The notes under the pieces: generated by a model | Databases searched by the model: none | What the model was told of the DNA's origin: nothing | What the model saw: the letters and a program-made list of their open reading frames with translations, nothing else | Position numbers and translations under genes: made by a program | Origin: Pseudalkalibacillus berkeleyi | GTDB lineage: Bacteria > Bacillota > Bacilli > Bacillales > Fictibacillaceae | Assembly: GCF_021608225.1 (NCBI RefSeq) | Contig: NZ_JAKIJS010000001.1 | Coordinates: forward strand, 1,550,001 to 1,614,000 | DNA length: 64,000 nucleotides | Reading direction: 5' to 3' | Part shown: piece by piece, positions 1 through 6,968 of the stretch | Position numbering within the stretch: position 1 is the stretch's first letter | How the letters are laid out: each line of letters begins with the position of its first letter

Positions 1-343
1 CAAATTGGTTAAAATCACGAATATTTTTAGGAGTTAACGTTTCCCCCTCTAACCACTTGAAGATTGACCACGGAAACGGGTATTCCTGATTAGGATCCCC
101 TTTTGCTATCGGTGTCGAAATTGGTAAAGATAATTCTCTAGCTAATATTGGTAACCACTTTTGTTCTTTCTCAACTTGAGGAACATAATTTTTAGAACTC
201 GGTAACCTTACACTCATATAATCACCTAAGTGGAAAGTTCTATTATCATTTCCACCATTTCTCACAGGTGTAATATCTAATTCTGACCATTTAGGGAATT
301 GTTCGTTTATTAACCTTCTAACTAAATCAACATTAATTTCCAT
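1..343 (-). CDS. Aminoglycoside phosphotransferase-family kinase, N-terminal part
   Basis: The first 114 residues of a protein that runs off the left edge of the window. It starts at an ATG (341-343) behind a GGAG site. The reading NGGNDNRTFHLGDYMSVRLPS followed by a charged helix and the segment YPFPWSIFKWLEGE is the usual N-lobe pattern of the APH/choline-kinase fold, where the WSIFKWLEGE segment forms the hinge to the catalytic lobe. The catalytic HxD loop lies outside the window, so activity and substrate cannot be judged. Family members phosphorylate aminoglycosides, macrolides or small metabolites. It is the first unit of the small-gene array. Confidence 0.8.
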   Translation of the reverse strand, partial: MEINVDLVRRLINEQFPKWSELDITPVRNGGNDNRTFHLGDYMSVRLPSSKNYVPQVEKEQKWLPILARELSLPISTPIAKGDPNQEYPFPWSIFKWLEGETLTPKNIRDFNQF

Positions 344-361
344 TTAATACTCCTTTACCAG

Positions 362-424
362 TTAAGTTTTCATCACCTTGTTTTCTTTTACTTCAGCCTC
401 CCATTTAGTTATATATAAGTTCAT
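362..424 (-). CDS. Possible 20-residue leader ORF upstream of the APH-type kinase
   Basis: A very short frame beginning MNLYITKWEAEVKE with an excellent GGGAGGT ribosome binding site 7 bases before its ATG. It ends 19 bases before the start of the kinase. No family can be assigned. It could be a leader peptide controlling the kinase or the stub of a decayed gene. The strong ribosome binding site is the only argument for translation. Confidence 0.3.
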   Translation of the reverse strand: MNLYITKWEAEVKENKVMKT

Positions 425-511
425 TAGAATTACCTCCCTGATATAAATTACCATCATTGTAGCAATAACATAGCTAAGGTTTAAGATTCTAAACCCAAAG
501 ATATCTCGAAG

Positions 512-593
512 GAGTCTTCCAGAAAAATGCCCAATCCTTATGTATTGGGAGCAGCTGTTTTATGTAATAAGTGCCCCCTTTTCTTGAAGACTC
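512..593. repeat. Cassette-junction repeat 1, fully palindromic copy
   Basis: Outer arms GAGTCTTCC (512-520) and GAAGACTC (586-593) are inverted repeats and stay paired inward through AGAAAA/TTTTCT. Inside are TGCCC (529-533), a local hairpin CCAAT/ATTGG, and the right core GCCCCCTTTTCTTGAA (573-588). The neighbouring GNAT gene stops at 592-594, within the outer arm. This copy shows the folded architecture most clearly. Confidence 0.85.
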
Positions 594-1143
594 AATATTT
601 AGATAACACTTGCTGATTCTTATATATAGAATACCTGAGATAATTATTTGTATTATCTTCTTTTGGACTCTCTAATTTGAGGCCAATTTTCTTTGCAACT
701 TTTTTAGATCCTTGATTTAAGTAATGTATATCAGCTACTATCTTTTCCAGTTCAACGTTATTAAGAGCATGTTGTAATATTACTCTTGCAGCTTCCGTAG
801 CATAACCTTTACCCCAATATTTTTGTTTTAGTCTCCAGCCAATTTCAATATCAGGGCCGATATTATCAATGGGAATTAATAAGATCCAACCAATAAATTT
901 TTTATCATTATCTTTTGATTCAACTGTCCAGTACCCTAATCCCTTAGGATAGATTGTTTCAATTCTTTTTCTAATAAAATCCTTATGCTTTATCTGATTA
1001 GAACTTGGTCCATTTATTAGCTCTACTATCTCAGGTATATACTTAACTACCTCCAGATCACGATCCATTTCTACACAGTTTTCCATGTCTTCCAAGGTCC
1101 GTTCACGTAAAATTAATCTATCTGTTTCGAAAGTCTGTAACAT
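592..1143 (-). CDS. GNAT N-acetyltransferase, RimJ/RimL type
   Basis: A 183-residue single-domain acetyltransferase of the GCN5 superfamily. It opens with FETDRLILRERTLED, the typical RimJ/RimL-like start, and carries the acetyl-CoA-binding motif A as GWRLKQKYWGKGYATEA (about residues 100-118), followed by the helix that cradles the pyrophosphate. Such proteins acetylate amino groups of protein N-termini, amino acids or antibiotics; the substrate is not predictable here. The ATG at 1141-1143 follows an AGGAG site. The TGA stop falls in the outer arm of a junction repeat. A degenerate repeat lies upstream, so the gene appears to be a single-gene unit. Confidence 0.9.
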   Translation of the reverse strand: MLQTFETDRLILRERTLEDMENCVEMDRDLEVVKYIPEIVELINGPSSNQIKHKDFIRKRIETIYPKGLGYWTVESKDNDKKFIGWILLIPIDNIGPDIEIGWRLKQKYWGKGYATEAARVILQHALNNVELEKIVADIHYLNQGSKKVAKKIGLKLESPKEDNTNNYLRYSIYKNQQVLSKY

Positions 1144-1193
1144 TATGATTTCTCCTATAAAATATTGCTTTTATTTAGCTCTCAATTATTTAT

Positions 1194-1232
1194 AATTAAA
1201 CAACAAGAGACGTAATTCTTTGATTGCTGAAG
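1194..1232. repeat. Degenerate junction repeat 2
   Basis: The segment TTAAACAACAAGAGACGTAATTCTT matches, in two pieces, the hairpin-class-1 repeats seen at 9031 and 35007 (TTAAACAAAAAGA then CGTTAATCCTT), but the second stem arm and the right core are not recognisable. It looks like an eroded copy. Confidence 0.5.
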
Positions 1233-1269
1233 ACCACTTAATAATAGTTTATTATTTTGAGTGATTAAT

Positions 1270-2166
1270 TTATTTCTTTGTTAGTTTAAAATAATCCATT
1301 GTAGAAGTCTCTTTGAAACCACAAGATTGGTAAAGGTTTAAAGCATTCATGTTCTTTACTGCAACTTGTAGCATAATTTGTTGAACTTGTTTTTCTTTTA
1401 ATTTCTCTATAGCTTTCATCAGTATATCTCTGCCAAAACCTTTTCCTCGATATTCTGGAAGTACGCCTAATCCATAAATTCCACCTACACCACTTTGTAC
1501 TTCCATATGAACTTTACCTATAACCGATTGGTTTAGTTCAGCCAGAAAAGTATCCATTCCGTGCTTTGATTCTTCTTCAGTAAGTGTTAATTCTTCCTCC
1601 AAAGAATTCACTTGAAAGTATATAGCATTTTGTCGTGCAATTTCTTTTGCATCTTGATTAAGAGCCTTTCTTAGTTTTAAGTTTTTCATAACTGTGGCTC
1701 CTCTTGCTTCACCTCCCCAAAACATCTCATATTCTGAGTTTTCGTATTGAGCTCCCGTATTCTTAATAAAATTAATTCCAGGTGTAGAAGTGCGATCACA
1801 TAACAAAAGCATATGTTGCGATTTCCTCTTATTCCACTCATCTTGAACTAATGAAAACAAACGTTTGAAGACTCCCATTCTCCTAAAATCAGGATGAACC
1901 ATCCCATTTACTTCTATTGTTTCGGAACCAAATTGACAGATCCCCATATAGCCTATAAGTTTTCCACCATCATAAAACATAAACTCGTTGATTTTATCCT
2001 TACCTATACTCTCGTTAAAAGATTTATTTAATTTGTAATCAAGTTCTAGTTTTAGTGTTACATGTTCTTTTTCAAGGCAGTATTCTCTTAATGTAAGTAT
2101 ATCTTCGTAATCTTCTCGATCTAATGAAGATTTTAGTTTTATAGATGGATTTATTATTGTTTTCAT
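1270..2166 (-). CDS. Tandem-domain GNAT acetyltransferase
   Basis: 298 residues with two GNAT domains. The N-terminal one (about 30-150) has the motif-A-like stretch VNGMVHPDFRRMGVFKRL, in which the RxxGxG glycine pattern is weakened. The C-terminal one (about 165-295) has LGVLPEYRGKGFGRDIL, a complete acetyl-CoA site, and ends with the usual NMNALNLYQSCGFKE motif. By family precedent the second domain is probably the active one and the first structural. The substrate is unknown. The ATG start at 2164-2166 follows AAGGGAGAAATTAAC. Repeats flank it on both sides, so it forms its own unit. Confidence 0.88.
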   Translation of the reverse strand: MKTIINPSIKLKSSLDREDYEDILTLREYCLEKEHVTLKLELDYKLNKSFNESIGKDKINEFMFYDGGKLIGYMGICQFGSETIEVNGMVHPDFRRMGVFKRLFSLVQDEWNKRKSQHMLLLCDRTSTPGINFIKNTGAQYENSEYEMFWGGEARGATVMKNLKLRKALNQDAKEIARQNAIYFQVNSLEEELTLTEEESKHGMDTFLAELNQSVIGKVHMEVQSGVGGIYGLGVLPEYRGKGFGRDILMKAIEKLKEKQVQQIMLQVAVKNMNALNLYQSCGFKETSTMDYFKLTKK

Positions 2167-2205
2167 TCTATGTTAATTTCTCCCTTTTTATTTTTCTTAC
2201 GTCGT

Positions 2206-2248
2206 CATTTCCTGTTTATTGGAGAAATGCCCTCTTTAGTTGAGGAAG
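2206..2248. repeat. Junction repeat 3
   Basis: Hairpin CATTTCC (2206-2212) with GGAGAAATG (2221-2229) runs into the right core TGCCCTCTTTAGTTGAGGAA (2228-2247). It lies 14 bases beyond the end of the disrupted zinc-ribbon gene. Confidence 0.65.
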
Positions 2249-2261
2249 TTTCTCTGAAAAG

Positions 2262-2554
2262 TTACTTATCAGAACTGTAGGTTACTAAATAGGGTAATAA
2301 CAATGAAATTAAAAGAGCTACAAAAATCATTGATACTAAACTAATAGCAAAATAAAATTCGAGTTATCCTGATAAATTATATTCCTTGTTAGCATCATTG
2401 GTATTATTACTAATAAAGTGAGTCTTCCAAGGTTAGTTGACTTAAGCTCGGTCTCACATTCATCACAGTGTAGTTCCCTACTTTTAAAAAGTGATATGTA
2501 GGTTTTATTCCAGCCGAATTGATAGTTGCACACATTACATTTTGGTAGCATCAT
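2262..2554 (-). pseudogene. Frameshifted CXXC-20-CXXC zinc-ribbon membrane protein
   Basis: The gene starts at ATG 2552-2554 behind AAGGAGG and reads MMLPKCNVCNYQFGWNKT..., with the cysteine pairs CNVC and CDEC about 25 residues apart, as in the small cxxc_20_cxxc family (a zinc ribbon followed by membrane helices). The frame closes at 2336, after DNSNFILLLV. In the next frame the sequence continues as AISLVSMIFVALLISLLLP and closes at 2262-2264, which is the second membrane helix and tail expected of the family. A single-base indel near 2345 therefore splits the gene. It could also be a sequencing error in the AT-rich run. Confidence 0.7.
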
Positions 2555-2636
2555 TAGATCCTCCTTGATTCGCAAAAGCCCATTTAATGGAATATGAAAA
2601 TCTAGAATGGTTTTACTATTCAATGCAGTTCTAATA

Positions 2637-3773
2637 CTACTCACCTTCAAAATAGGAAAAATCCACTTCTTTAACTACCAATTTCTTTTTAATACTGACA
2701 CCAATATTATTTTCAATCATTAATTTTGCTAACTTTCGACCATCAATTAAAATGATTTTTTTACTTTCTAGCCGATCAGTGTATTCTTCAGCCCCTTTAG
2801 AAAAGCTAGAAGTAGTAATAAAGATGCCCTTCCTTGCTCCCTTTGCATCAAGTGCTCCTGAAAAACTCATTACATCAGGTCTGGTTACTGTATTTTCCCA
2901 ACGTTTAGCTTGTAAATAAATATTATCAAGCCCTAATTTATCTTCCTTAATAATTCCATCAAGACCTCCATCATTAGTTTTTTCAGTAACTTCACCATCT
3001 CCATATCCCATAGAAGTTAAAAGTTCAACTACTATTGTTTCCAACCTTCTCCAATGGGCTTGTTTCAAATGCTCTATTAAATCATTTATTAAATCAGTTT
3101 CGATCTCCTGAACTTTATCAAGTATAATTTCAAATGGATCAACTACATTTTCTAACTCCTCTATTTCATCCACAATATCGTCAAAACTATCGTTTAATAG
3201 CTGTAAACCATCTTGTGTAATTTGATATGTAAATTTACTAACCTCTTCTATATACTCTTGCTTTTTTAACGAATATCTAGCCGATCTCATTCTTGTCGTA
3301 AAAATACTATCTCTGCTATTGGAATAAGTGATATTTCTTTGACTTTCGTTTAAGTTAAATACAGTTTCTACCTCATCGTTTATCATGGATGTGGTGTATG
3401 GTTTGCCATCTCTTAAAGCCGTTAAAATAGGAAGTACTAATTCTTTTTGTGAAGGTAAAGTCTCAGCTACGTCTCTATTAAAACTTATTTCTAGAGATTT
3501 GTGATTATTTAACATCTCATTAAAGGCTTTATCATTCCCTGGAACACCGTTACTACTAAAAACTTCATGGATTTGATTAGCGCTCAATCCGTTCTCATTT
3601 AATTGTTTTATGTAGGTTAAAATTCTCACAGATTCTTCATTATAGAGTTTATTCCTTCCTTCCTTACTCATTGGTATATATTCTTTGAATTTTTTTATCC
3701 AACCGCGTCCAGTACTCTCAACCCATCCTACAGATTCTGATAGAGCCTTTTGATTAATATATTGATTACTCAT
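2637..3773 (-). CDS. Mrr-type restriction endonuclease with N-terminal MerR-like DNA-binding domain
   Basis: About 378 residues in three parts. Residues 1-65 resemble a MerR-type helix-turn-helix (QKALSESVGWVESTGRGWIK, then YNEESVRILTYIKQL). Residues about 95-190 resemble the Mrr N-terminal winged helix (LPILTALRDGKPYTTSMI). Residues about 240-370 are the Mrr catalytic domain of the PD-(D/E)xK superfamily, with ELLTSMGYGDGEV, GGLDGII and the core LQAKRW. Mrr enzymes cleave DNA carrying foreign methylation, so a defence role is likely and no partner methylase is needed. The ATG at 3771-3773 sits 7 bases after GGAGG; a GTG two codons upstream is less well placed. It lies in the small-gene array. 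Confidence 0.85.
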   Translation of the reverse strand: MSNQYINQKALSESVGWVESTGRGWIKKFKEYIPMSKEGRNKLYNEESVRILTYIKQLNENGLSANQIHEVFSSNGVPGNDKAFNEMLNNHKSLEISFNRDVAETLPSQKELVLPILTALRDGKPYTTSMINDEVETVFNLNESQRNITYSNSRDSIFTTRMRSARYSLKKQEYIEEVSKFTYQITQDGLQLLNDSFDDIVDEIEELENVVDPFEIILDKVQEIETDLINDLIEHLKQAHWRRLETIVVELLTSMGYGDGEVTEKTNDGGLDGIIKEDKLGLDNIYLQAKRWENTVTRPDVMSFSGALDAKGARKGIFITTSSFSKGAEEYTDRLESKKIILIDGRKLAKLMIENNIGVSIKKKLVVKEVDFSYFEGE

Positions 3774-3875
3774 AAACACCCCTCCAATCCATATTATGTA
3801 TTATATTACCATTAGGTATAGCTAATGATAATATTTCATCTAATAAACTGCGTATTAAAAAGGAAAATTTCCAAG

Positions 3876-3949
3876 CTCCTACAATCCTGCCCTAAATCTA
3901 TAAAGAGCGCTCACCTTATATTCAGCAAGCGCCCCCTATAACGGAATAT
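3876..3949. repeat. Junction repeat 4
   Basis: Left core ACAATCCTGCCC (3881-3892), hairpin GCGCT...AGCAAGCGC, right core GCCCCCTATAACGGAAT. In the minus direction the stem is followed by a short T-run (CTCTTTATAG), consistent with a terminator for the small membrane gene that stops 6 bases away. Confidence 0.85.
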
Positions 3950-3954
3950 TTGGT

Positions 3955-4176
3955 TTAAAGAACTAAGATTCCAATAACAATAAGGATACCTCCAAATAAA
4001 ATACGAAATCCTTCACTTGACATAGGATTGGAAATTAAATCAACTGTGATAAATAAAACCCTTTTCCAAATACTACTTTTCGATTCACCCTCTTCTATCA
4101 ACATCAAAATTCCAGAGATACTCAAATATATACCAATTGAAAAGCAAATTAATGCTACCAATATCACATCGTTCAC
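3955..4176 (-). CDS. Small two-helix membrane protein
   Basis: 73 residues with two hydrophobic segments: residues about 5-26 (ILVALICFSIGIYLSISGIL) and 56-73 (RILFGGILIVIGILVL), joined by a charged loop (EEGESKSSIWKR). There is no recognisable family. Small membrane proteins of this kind recur in this array. It is bounded by junction repeats on both sides and so behaves as an independent unit. Function unknown. Confidence 0.6.
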   Translation of the reverse strand: MNDVILVALICFSIGIYLSISGILMLIEEGESKSSIWKRVLFITVDLISNPMSSEGFRILFGGILIVIGILVL

Positions 4177-4234
4177 ATCCTCTAAAACACTAAATTCTTA
4201 AAGTATTCTTTTCGAATAAATCCCCTAAGTTAAA

Positions 4235-4350
4235 AATCTTCCATAGATTCCTATACCAATTATTTCAAATTATTAGATTTAACTCAATCACTGATTTCAT
4301 AAAGAAAAAGACATATCCTTATTTCGGATATGCCCCCGATTCTTGAGTAA
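4235..4350. repeat. Junction repeat 5, hairpin class 3
   Basis: Stem CATATCC/GGATATG followed by right core GCCCCCGATTCTTGAG. The preceding 80 bases (TACCAATTATTTCAAATTA, then TTTAACTCAATCA) closely match the copy at 43792-43919, 39 kb away. In the minus direction the stem runs into TCTTTTTCTTT, a good terminator T-run. Confidence 0.85.
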
Positions 4351-4357
4351 ACTTATG

Positions 4358-4879
4358 TTATTGTTTATTTGATCGGTACCAACTTAAAGCTTTTTTCTCA
4401 ATCTCAGATACCATTTGCTCTTTACCCTTTATGTAAGATGCAATATCATAAGGGAATTGTTTTGATAACTCTTCTTTCAACTTTCCATATTTGTTCTTTA
4501 GTTCATTATTACTTCTCAAGTAATCTCTAAAAGCTATGTGGCGTTCAATCCCTACGTCACCTTGTTGGTATATATGAATATGATGAGTTCTTGCATTACC
4601 GCCTTTTTGAAAATACCTTCGACCGGGTATTCCATTTTCACCTCTTGGTTCATATCCATTTGCTTTCATTTGATCATCAAATTTATCTATTTCGTTAATA
4701 TCTTTTACTACTGACAGTATGTCAATTATCGGTTTTGCATTTAGCCCTTTTATTGATGTGCTACCGATGTGATGAATAGTAACTATTTGGGATCCGTATA
4801 TGCATTGTAATTTAATCATCTCCTGATGAAACATCTTGGGCCATTCCTCATTATAAGGACAAACTTCTACTCTTCTCAC
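4358..4879 (-). CDS. GrpB/UPF0157-family nucleotidyltransferase-like protein
   Basis: 173 residues matching the GrpB (UPF0157) family across its length: VEVCPYNEEWPKMFHQE at the start, then the diagnostic HHIGSTSIKGLNAKPIIDI (about residues 36-54), GRRYFQKGG and THHIHIY. The fold is that of a nucleotidyltransferase, with GST and the acidic PIIDI positions as the catalytic signature, and members are often found beside small-molecule-modifying enzymes. The substrate is not known. The start is GTG (4877-4879) after AGGTG. It lies between two junction repeats, with its stop 8 bases from the right core. Confidence 0.9.
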   Translation of the reverse strand: MRRVEVCPYNEEWPKMFHQEMIKLQCIYGSQIVTIHHIGSTSIKGLNAKPIIDILSVVKDINEIDKFDDQMKANGYEPRGENGIPGRRYFQKGGNARTHHIHIYQQGDVGIERHIAFRDYLRSNNELKNKYGKLKEELSKQFPYDIASYIKGKEQMVSEIEKKALSWYRSNKQ

Positions 4880-4894
4880 TTTATTACACCTACC

Positions 4895-4942
4895 TTAAAA
4901 AAGGCTTTTCTATTCCGACAAAGCCCCTTTATCATGAATAAA
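4895..4942. repeat. Junction repeat 6
   Basis: Stem GGCTTT (4903-4908) and AAAGCC (4920-4925), then right core GCCCCTTTATCATGAAT. In the minus direction the stem is followed by TTTTTT, a good intrinsic terminator. The left core is not recognisable because the GrpB gene starts nearby. Confidence 0.75.
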
Positions 4943-4971
4943 TCAAAATTATTTAAACTACATTTTTGACA

Positions 4972-5739
4972 CTAAAAATATTTATAAAGAGATTCAGTAC
5001 GAGCTGTAATTGAACAACCATTTTTGGAGAAAACTCTTTTCATTTTTAGGTTATTTTCATGTGTACTTCCTATGTAATATTTTGCTCCTAGCTCTTTCAA
5101 AATATATAATGATTGATGATGAAGTCTAACACTATGACCTTTCCCTCTAGCATCAGGCATAATCCCAAAATAAAATAGTCTACCCTCATCTAAAGTACCT
5201 GGTTCAATATGAGGTATGGACATTCCTATAAGATTATCGTTTAAATATACTACCCGACATGCATTCTTCCAATTATCACCTAGCTCTACCTTTACTGAAT
5301 TTAAATGTTCTTCCATTGTGATTGTAGTTGGTGCATTATCGGAATTCGACATACATTGTTTCCAACATTCTTTGAATTCTTGTTGTGATAAATTTGAGTC
5401 CTCTAAAGAACGCCAGTTGAACAAATTGAATTCGTTTTTAATATCATCTAGTGATCGGTAAACTTCAACTTTCGAAGCATAGGGTTCAAATCCTTTAGAA
5501 GTAAATATTTCTGAAAGGCTTGAATAGTGAATAGATGTCCTATTAATCAACCCTGATAACCGTTTAATACCTAATTCCTTACCAGAAGAAATAACCTTCT
5601 CGATATGTTCTGATAACTTTTGTGCATCATACTTAATATTTTCTTTTTCTTCTAACGCAATGTAATCTGGTAGTCCATTTAACAGTTTAAAAGTATCCTT
5701 GAGGTCCTTCTCTAATTCACTAAGATATGTCACAGTCAA
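4972..5739 (-). CDS. GNAT acetyltransferase with N-terminal extension
   Basis: 255 residues. The first 90 are a charged, probably helical region without a recognised family. The C-terminal half is a GNAT domain, with LFYFGIMPDARGKGHSVRLHHQSL (about 188-211, split by the RGKGHS acetyl-CoA loop) and the closing NNLKMKRVFSKNGC. The HS in place of the usual IG/LG in motif A is slightly unusual but occurs in the family. Substrate unknown. It is a single-gene unit between repeats at 4895 and, upstream, 5770. Confidence 0.82.
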   Translation of the reverse strand: MTVTYLSELEKDLKDTFKLLNGLPDYIALEEKENIKYDAQKLSEHIEKVISSGKELGIKRLSGLINRTSIHYSSLSEIFTSKGFEPYASKVEVYRSLDDIKNEFNLFNWRSLEDSNLSQQEFKECWKQCMSNSDNAPTTITMEEHLNSVKVELGDNWKNACRVVYLNDNLIGMSIPHIEPGTLDEGRLFYFGIMPDARGKGHSVRLHHQSLYILKELGAKYYIGSTHENNLKMKRVFSKNGCSITARTESLYKYF

Positions 5740-5769
5740 CCTCCTTTAATCTGATACTACTAAAAGGAT

Positions 5770-5852
5770 TTATTCCGTTAATTTCCTAATGTGTATTTAT
5801 TAAACAATTAGAGGCGTTACCCTTCTTAAATCAACGCCCCGATAATTGAACA
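5770..5852. repeat. Junction repeat 7, hairpin class 1
   Basis: A degenerate left core (TATTCCGTTAATTTCC), then TTAAACAATTAGAGGCG, stem GGCGTT/AACGCC with the class-1 loop, then right core GCCCCGATAATTGAA. It closes the two-gene unit 5864-6644. Confidence 0.8.
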
Positions 5853-5863
5853 ATGCACATTTA

Positions 5864-6151
5864 TTAATTCATTATGTATGAGATTTCTATTATGATAATT
5901 AGAAATACAAAGTGTAGGACCACTTTAGTTAATAGTGAAACATAGTGATTGATGTTCTTAGGAAATTTAAGCAATGTAAGAATACTTATAATCGAAAGTG
6001 TTAAAAGAAAATAAAAACCCGTTTTCGATATATCTGAATACGCTCCGATTTGAATCCAAAATAATAGACTAAGAACCAAATTAATTATGAATGCTAAAAC
6101 ATTTGAAACACGAATTTGAACTCCTCCCCTCTTTCTTCGGTCAACACCCAC
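5864..6151 (-). CDS. Small three-helix membrane protein
   Basis: Up to 95 residues with three hydrophobic stretches (about 16-34, 46-59 and 71-93) and a basic N-terminus. No family was recognised. The start is unclear: the frame allows GTG at 6149-6151 with a weak site, while a perfect GGGGAGGAG lies 5 bases before an in-frame ATT near 6115. It follows the GNAT gene 6165-6644 by 13 bases with no repeat between, so the two probably form one two-gene unit. Confidence 0.6.
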   Translation of the reverse strand: MGVDRRKRGGVQIRVSNVLAFIINLVLSLLFWIQIGAYSDISKTGFYFLLTLSIISILTLLKFPKNINHYVSLLTKVVLHFVFLIIIIEISYIMN

Positions 6152-6164
6152 TTTTCTGGAAAAC

Positions 6165-6644
6165 TTATATAAGATTTTTAGTCATTTTAATAAAAACAAC
6201 AGGATGACCACAAAAGTCGCCTTCTGTTTCTTTCACTATTTTAAATCCTTCCTTTTCGTAAAAGGAAATGTTCAAATTTCCTTTATAGACTGTAAGAGAA
6301 ATAGATGTAGGATTGTGATATCTCTCAATACCAGAAACATAAAGTTTCTTTCCTATACCTTTTCCTTGGTGACTTGGATGAACGTATAAAGATTCTAAGA
6401 AAATCTCTTTACTCTCGGATCCGGAGGAAAAGAATGCATAACCTTTAATCTGTTCATCTTCTTCAGCTACTAGCATCATAGACGTCTTAAACCGTTTATC
6501 CATAGTTTCATTTGAATATGCTTCACTTAACGTTTTTTCTTGAATTTCTATAGGTATAAATGAGCTATATGTATCCTTCCAAGTATTCGCAGCTATATTT
6601 TTTACACTTTTGATATCTGTATCTGTCATATTCCTAATCTTCAA
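6165..6644 (-). CDS. GNAT N-acetyltransferase
   Basis: 159 residues, a compact GNAT. MKIRNMTDTDIKSVKNIAANTWKDTY at the N-terminus (quoted across two motifs: the DI..V..IA helix and the TWKDTY segment) and the acetyl-CoA loop LYVHPSHQGKGIGKKLYV (about 91-108), closing with NISFYEKEGF. It resembles the uncharacterised YkkB/PhnO-like acetyltransferases; the substrate is not predictable. The start is a TTG behind GGGGGAG. It is the upstream gene of a two-gene unit with the small membrane protein below it. Confidence 0.88.
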   Translation of the reverse strand: MKIRNMTDTDIKSVKNIAANTWKDTYSSFIPIEIQEKTLSEAYSNETMDKRFKTSMMLVAEEDEQIKGYAFFSSGSESKEIFLESLYVHPSHQGKGIGKKLYVSGIERYHNPTSISLTVYKGNLNISFYEKEGFKIVKETEGDFCGHPVVFIKMTKNLI

Positions 6645-6683
6645 GTAGTTTCTCCCCCTTTTGCTTTACCCATATTCTATTTC

Positions 6684-6726
6684 CATAAAAATAGCACTTC
6701 TCCTTCTTGAAGAAGTGCCCCCTATC
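6684..6726. repeat. Junction repeat 8, left portion, interrupted by the IS110 element
   Basis: Stem GCACTTCT (6694-6701) and AGAAGTGC (6711-6718) runs into GCCCCCTAT, where the right core stops abruptly. The missing part, ACTTGAAG, appears at 8215-8222 on the far side of the IS element. Joined, the two give GCCCCCTAT+ACTTGAAG, a normal right core. Confidence 0.75.
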
Positions 6727-6739
6727 GTATTATAAGGTC

Positions 6740-6965
6740 AGCCAGTCATTTCTGGTTGACCTATTTTAGGTTATTCTTTAGGTAGCCGGGGTAGGACGTT
6801 CGCCCCCGTGGGACTTGATCCCGTCCGCAATACGGTCCACCCCCTACTTGTAGAAACATGTTTGAGGCTGGTTGGGGCACTGAACCCGCATAACAAGCGA
6901 AGCTATGACACTGCAAGATTGGTTAGGGGTTTCCGGCGAATAACAAAATAAAGGAGACGTGATAA
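6740..6965 (+). ncRNA. Putative bridge RNA region in the IS110 left end
   Basis: A relatively GC-rich, hairpin-rich stretch between the left IS boundary and the transposase start. A clear structure is GGACG (about 6791-6795) with CGTCC, enclosing TTCGCCCCCGT and an inner stem GGGA/TCCC. In IS110-group elements this region encodes the bridge RNA whose internal loops pair with target and donor DNA. The C-run in the loop and a second segment CCCCCTACTTG near 6839 both resemble the occupied target GCCCCCTAT/ACTTGAAG. RNA ends and loops are inferred, not shown. Confidence 0.6.
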
Positions 6966-6968
6966 CCT

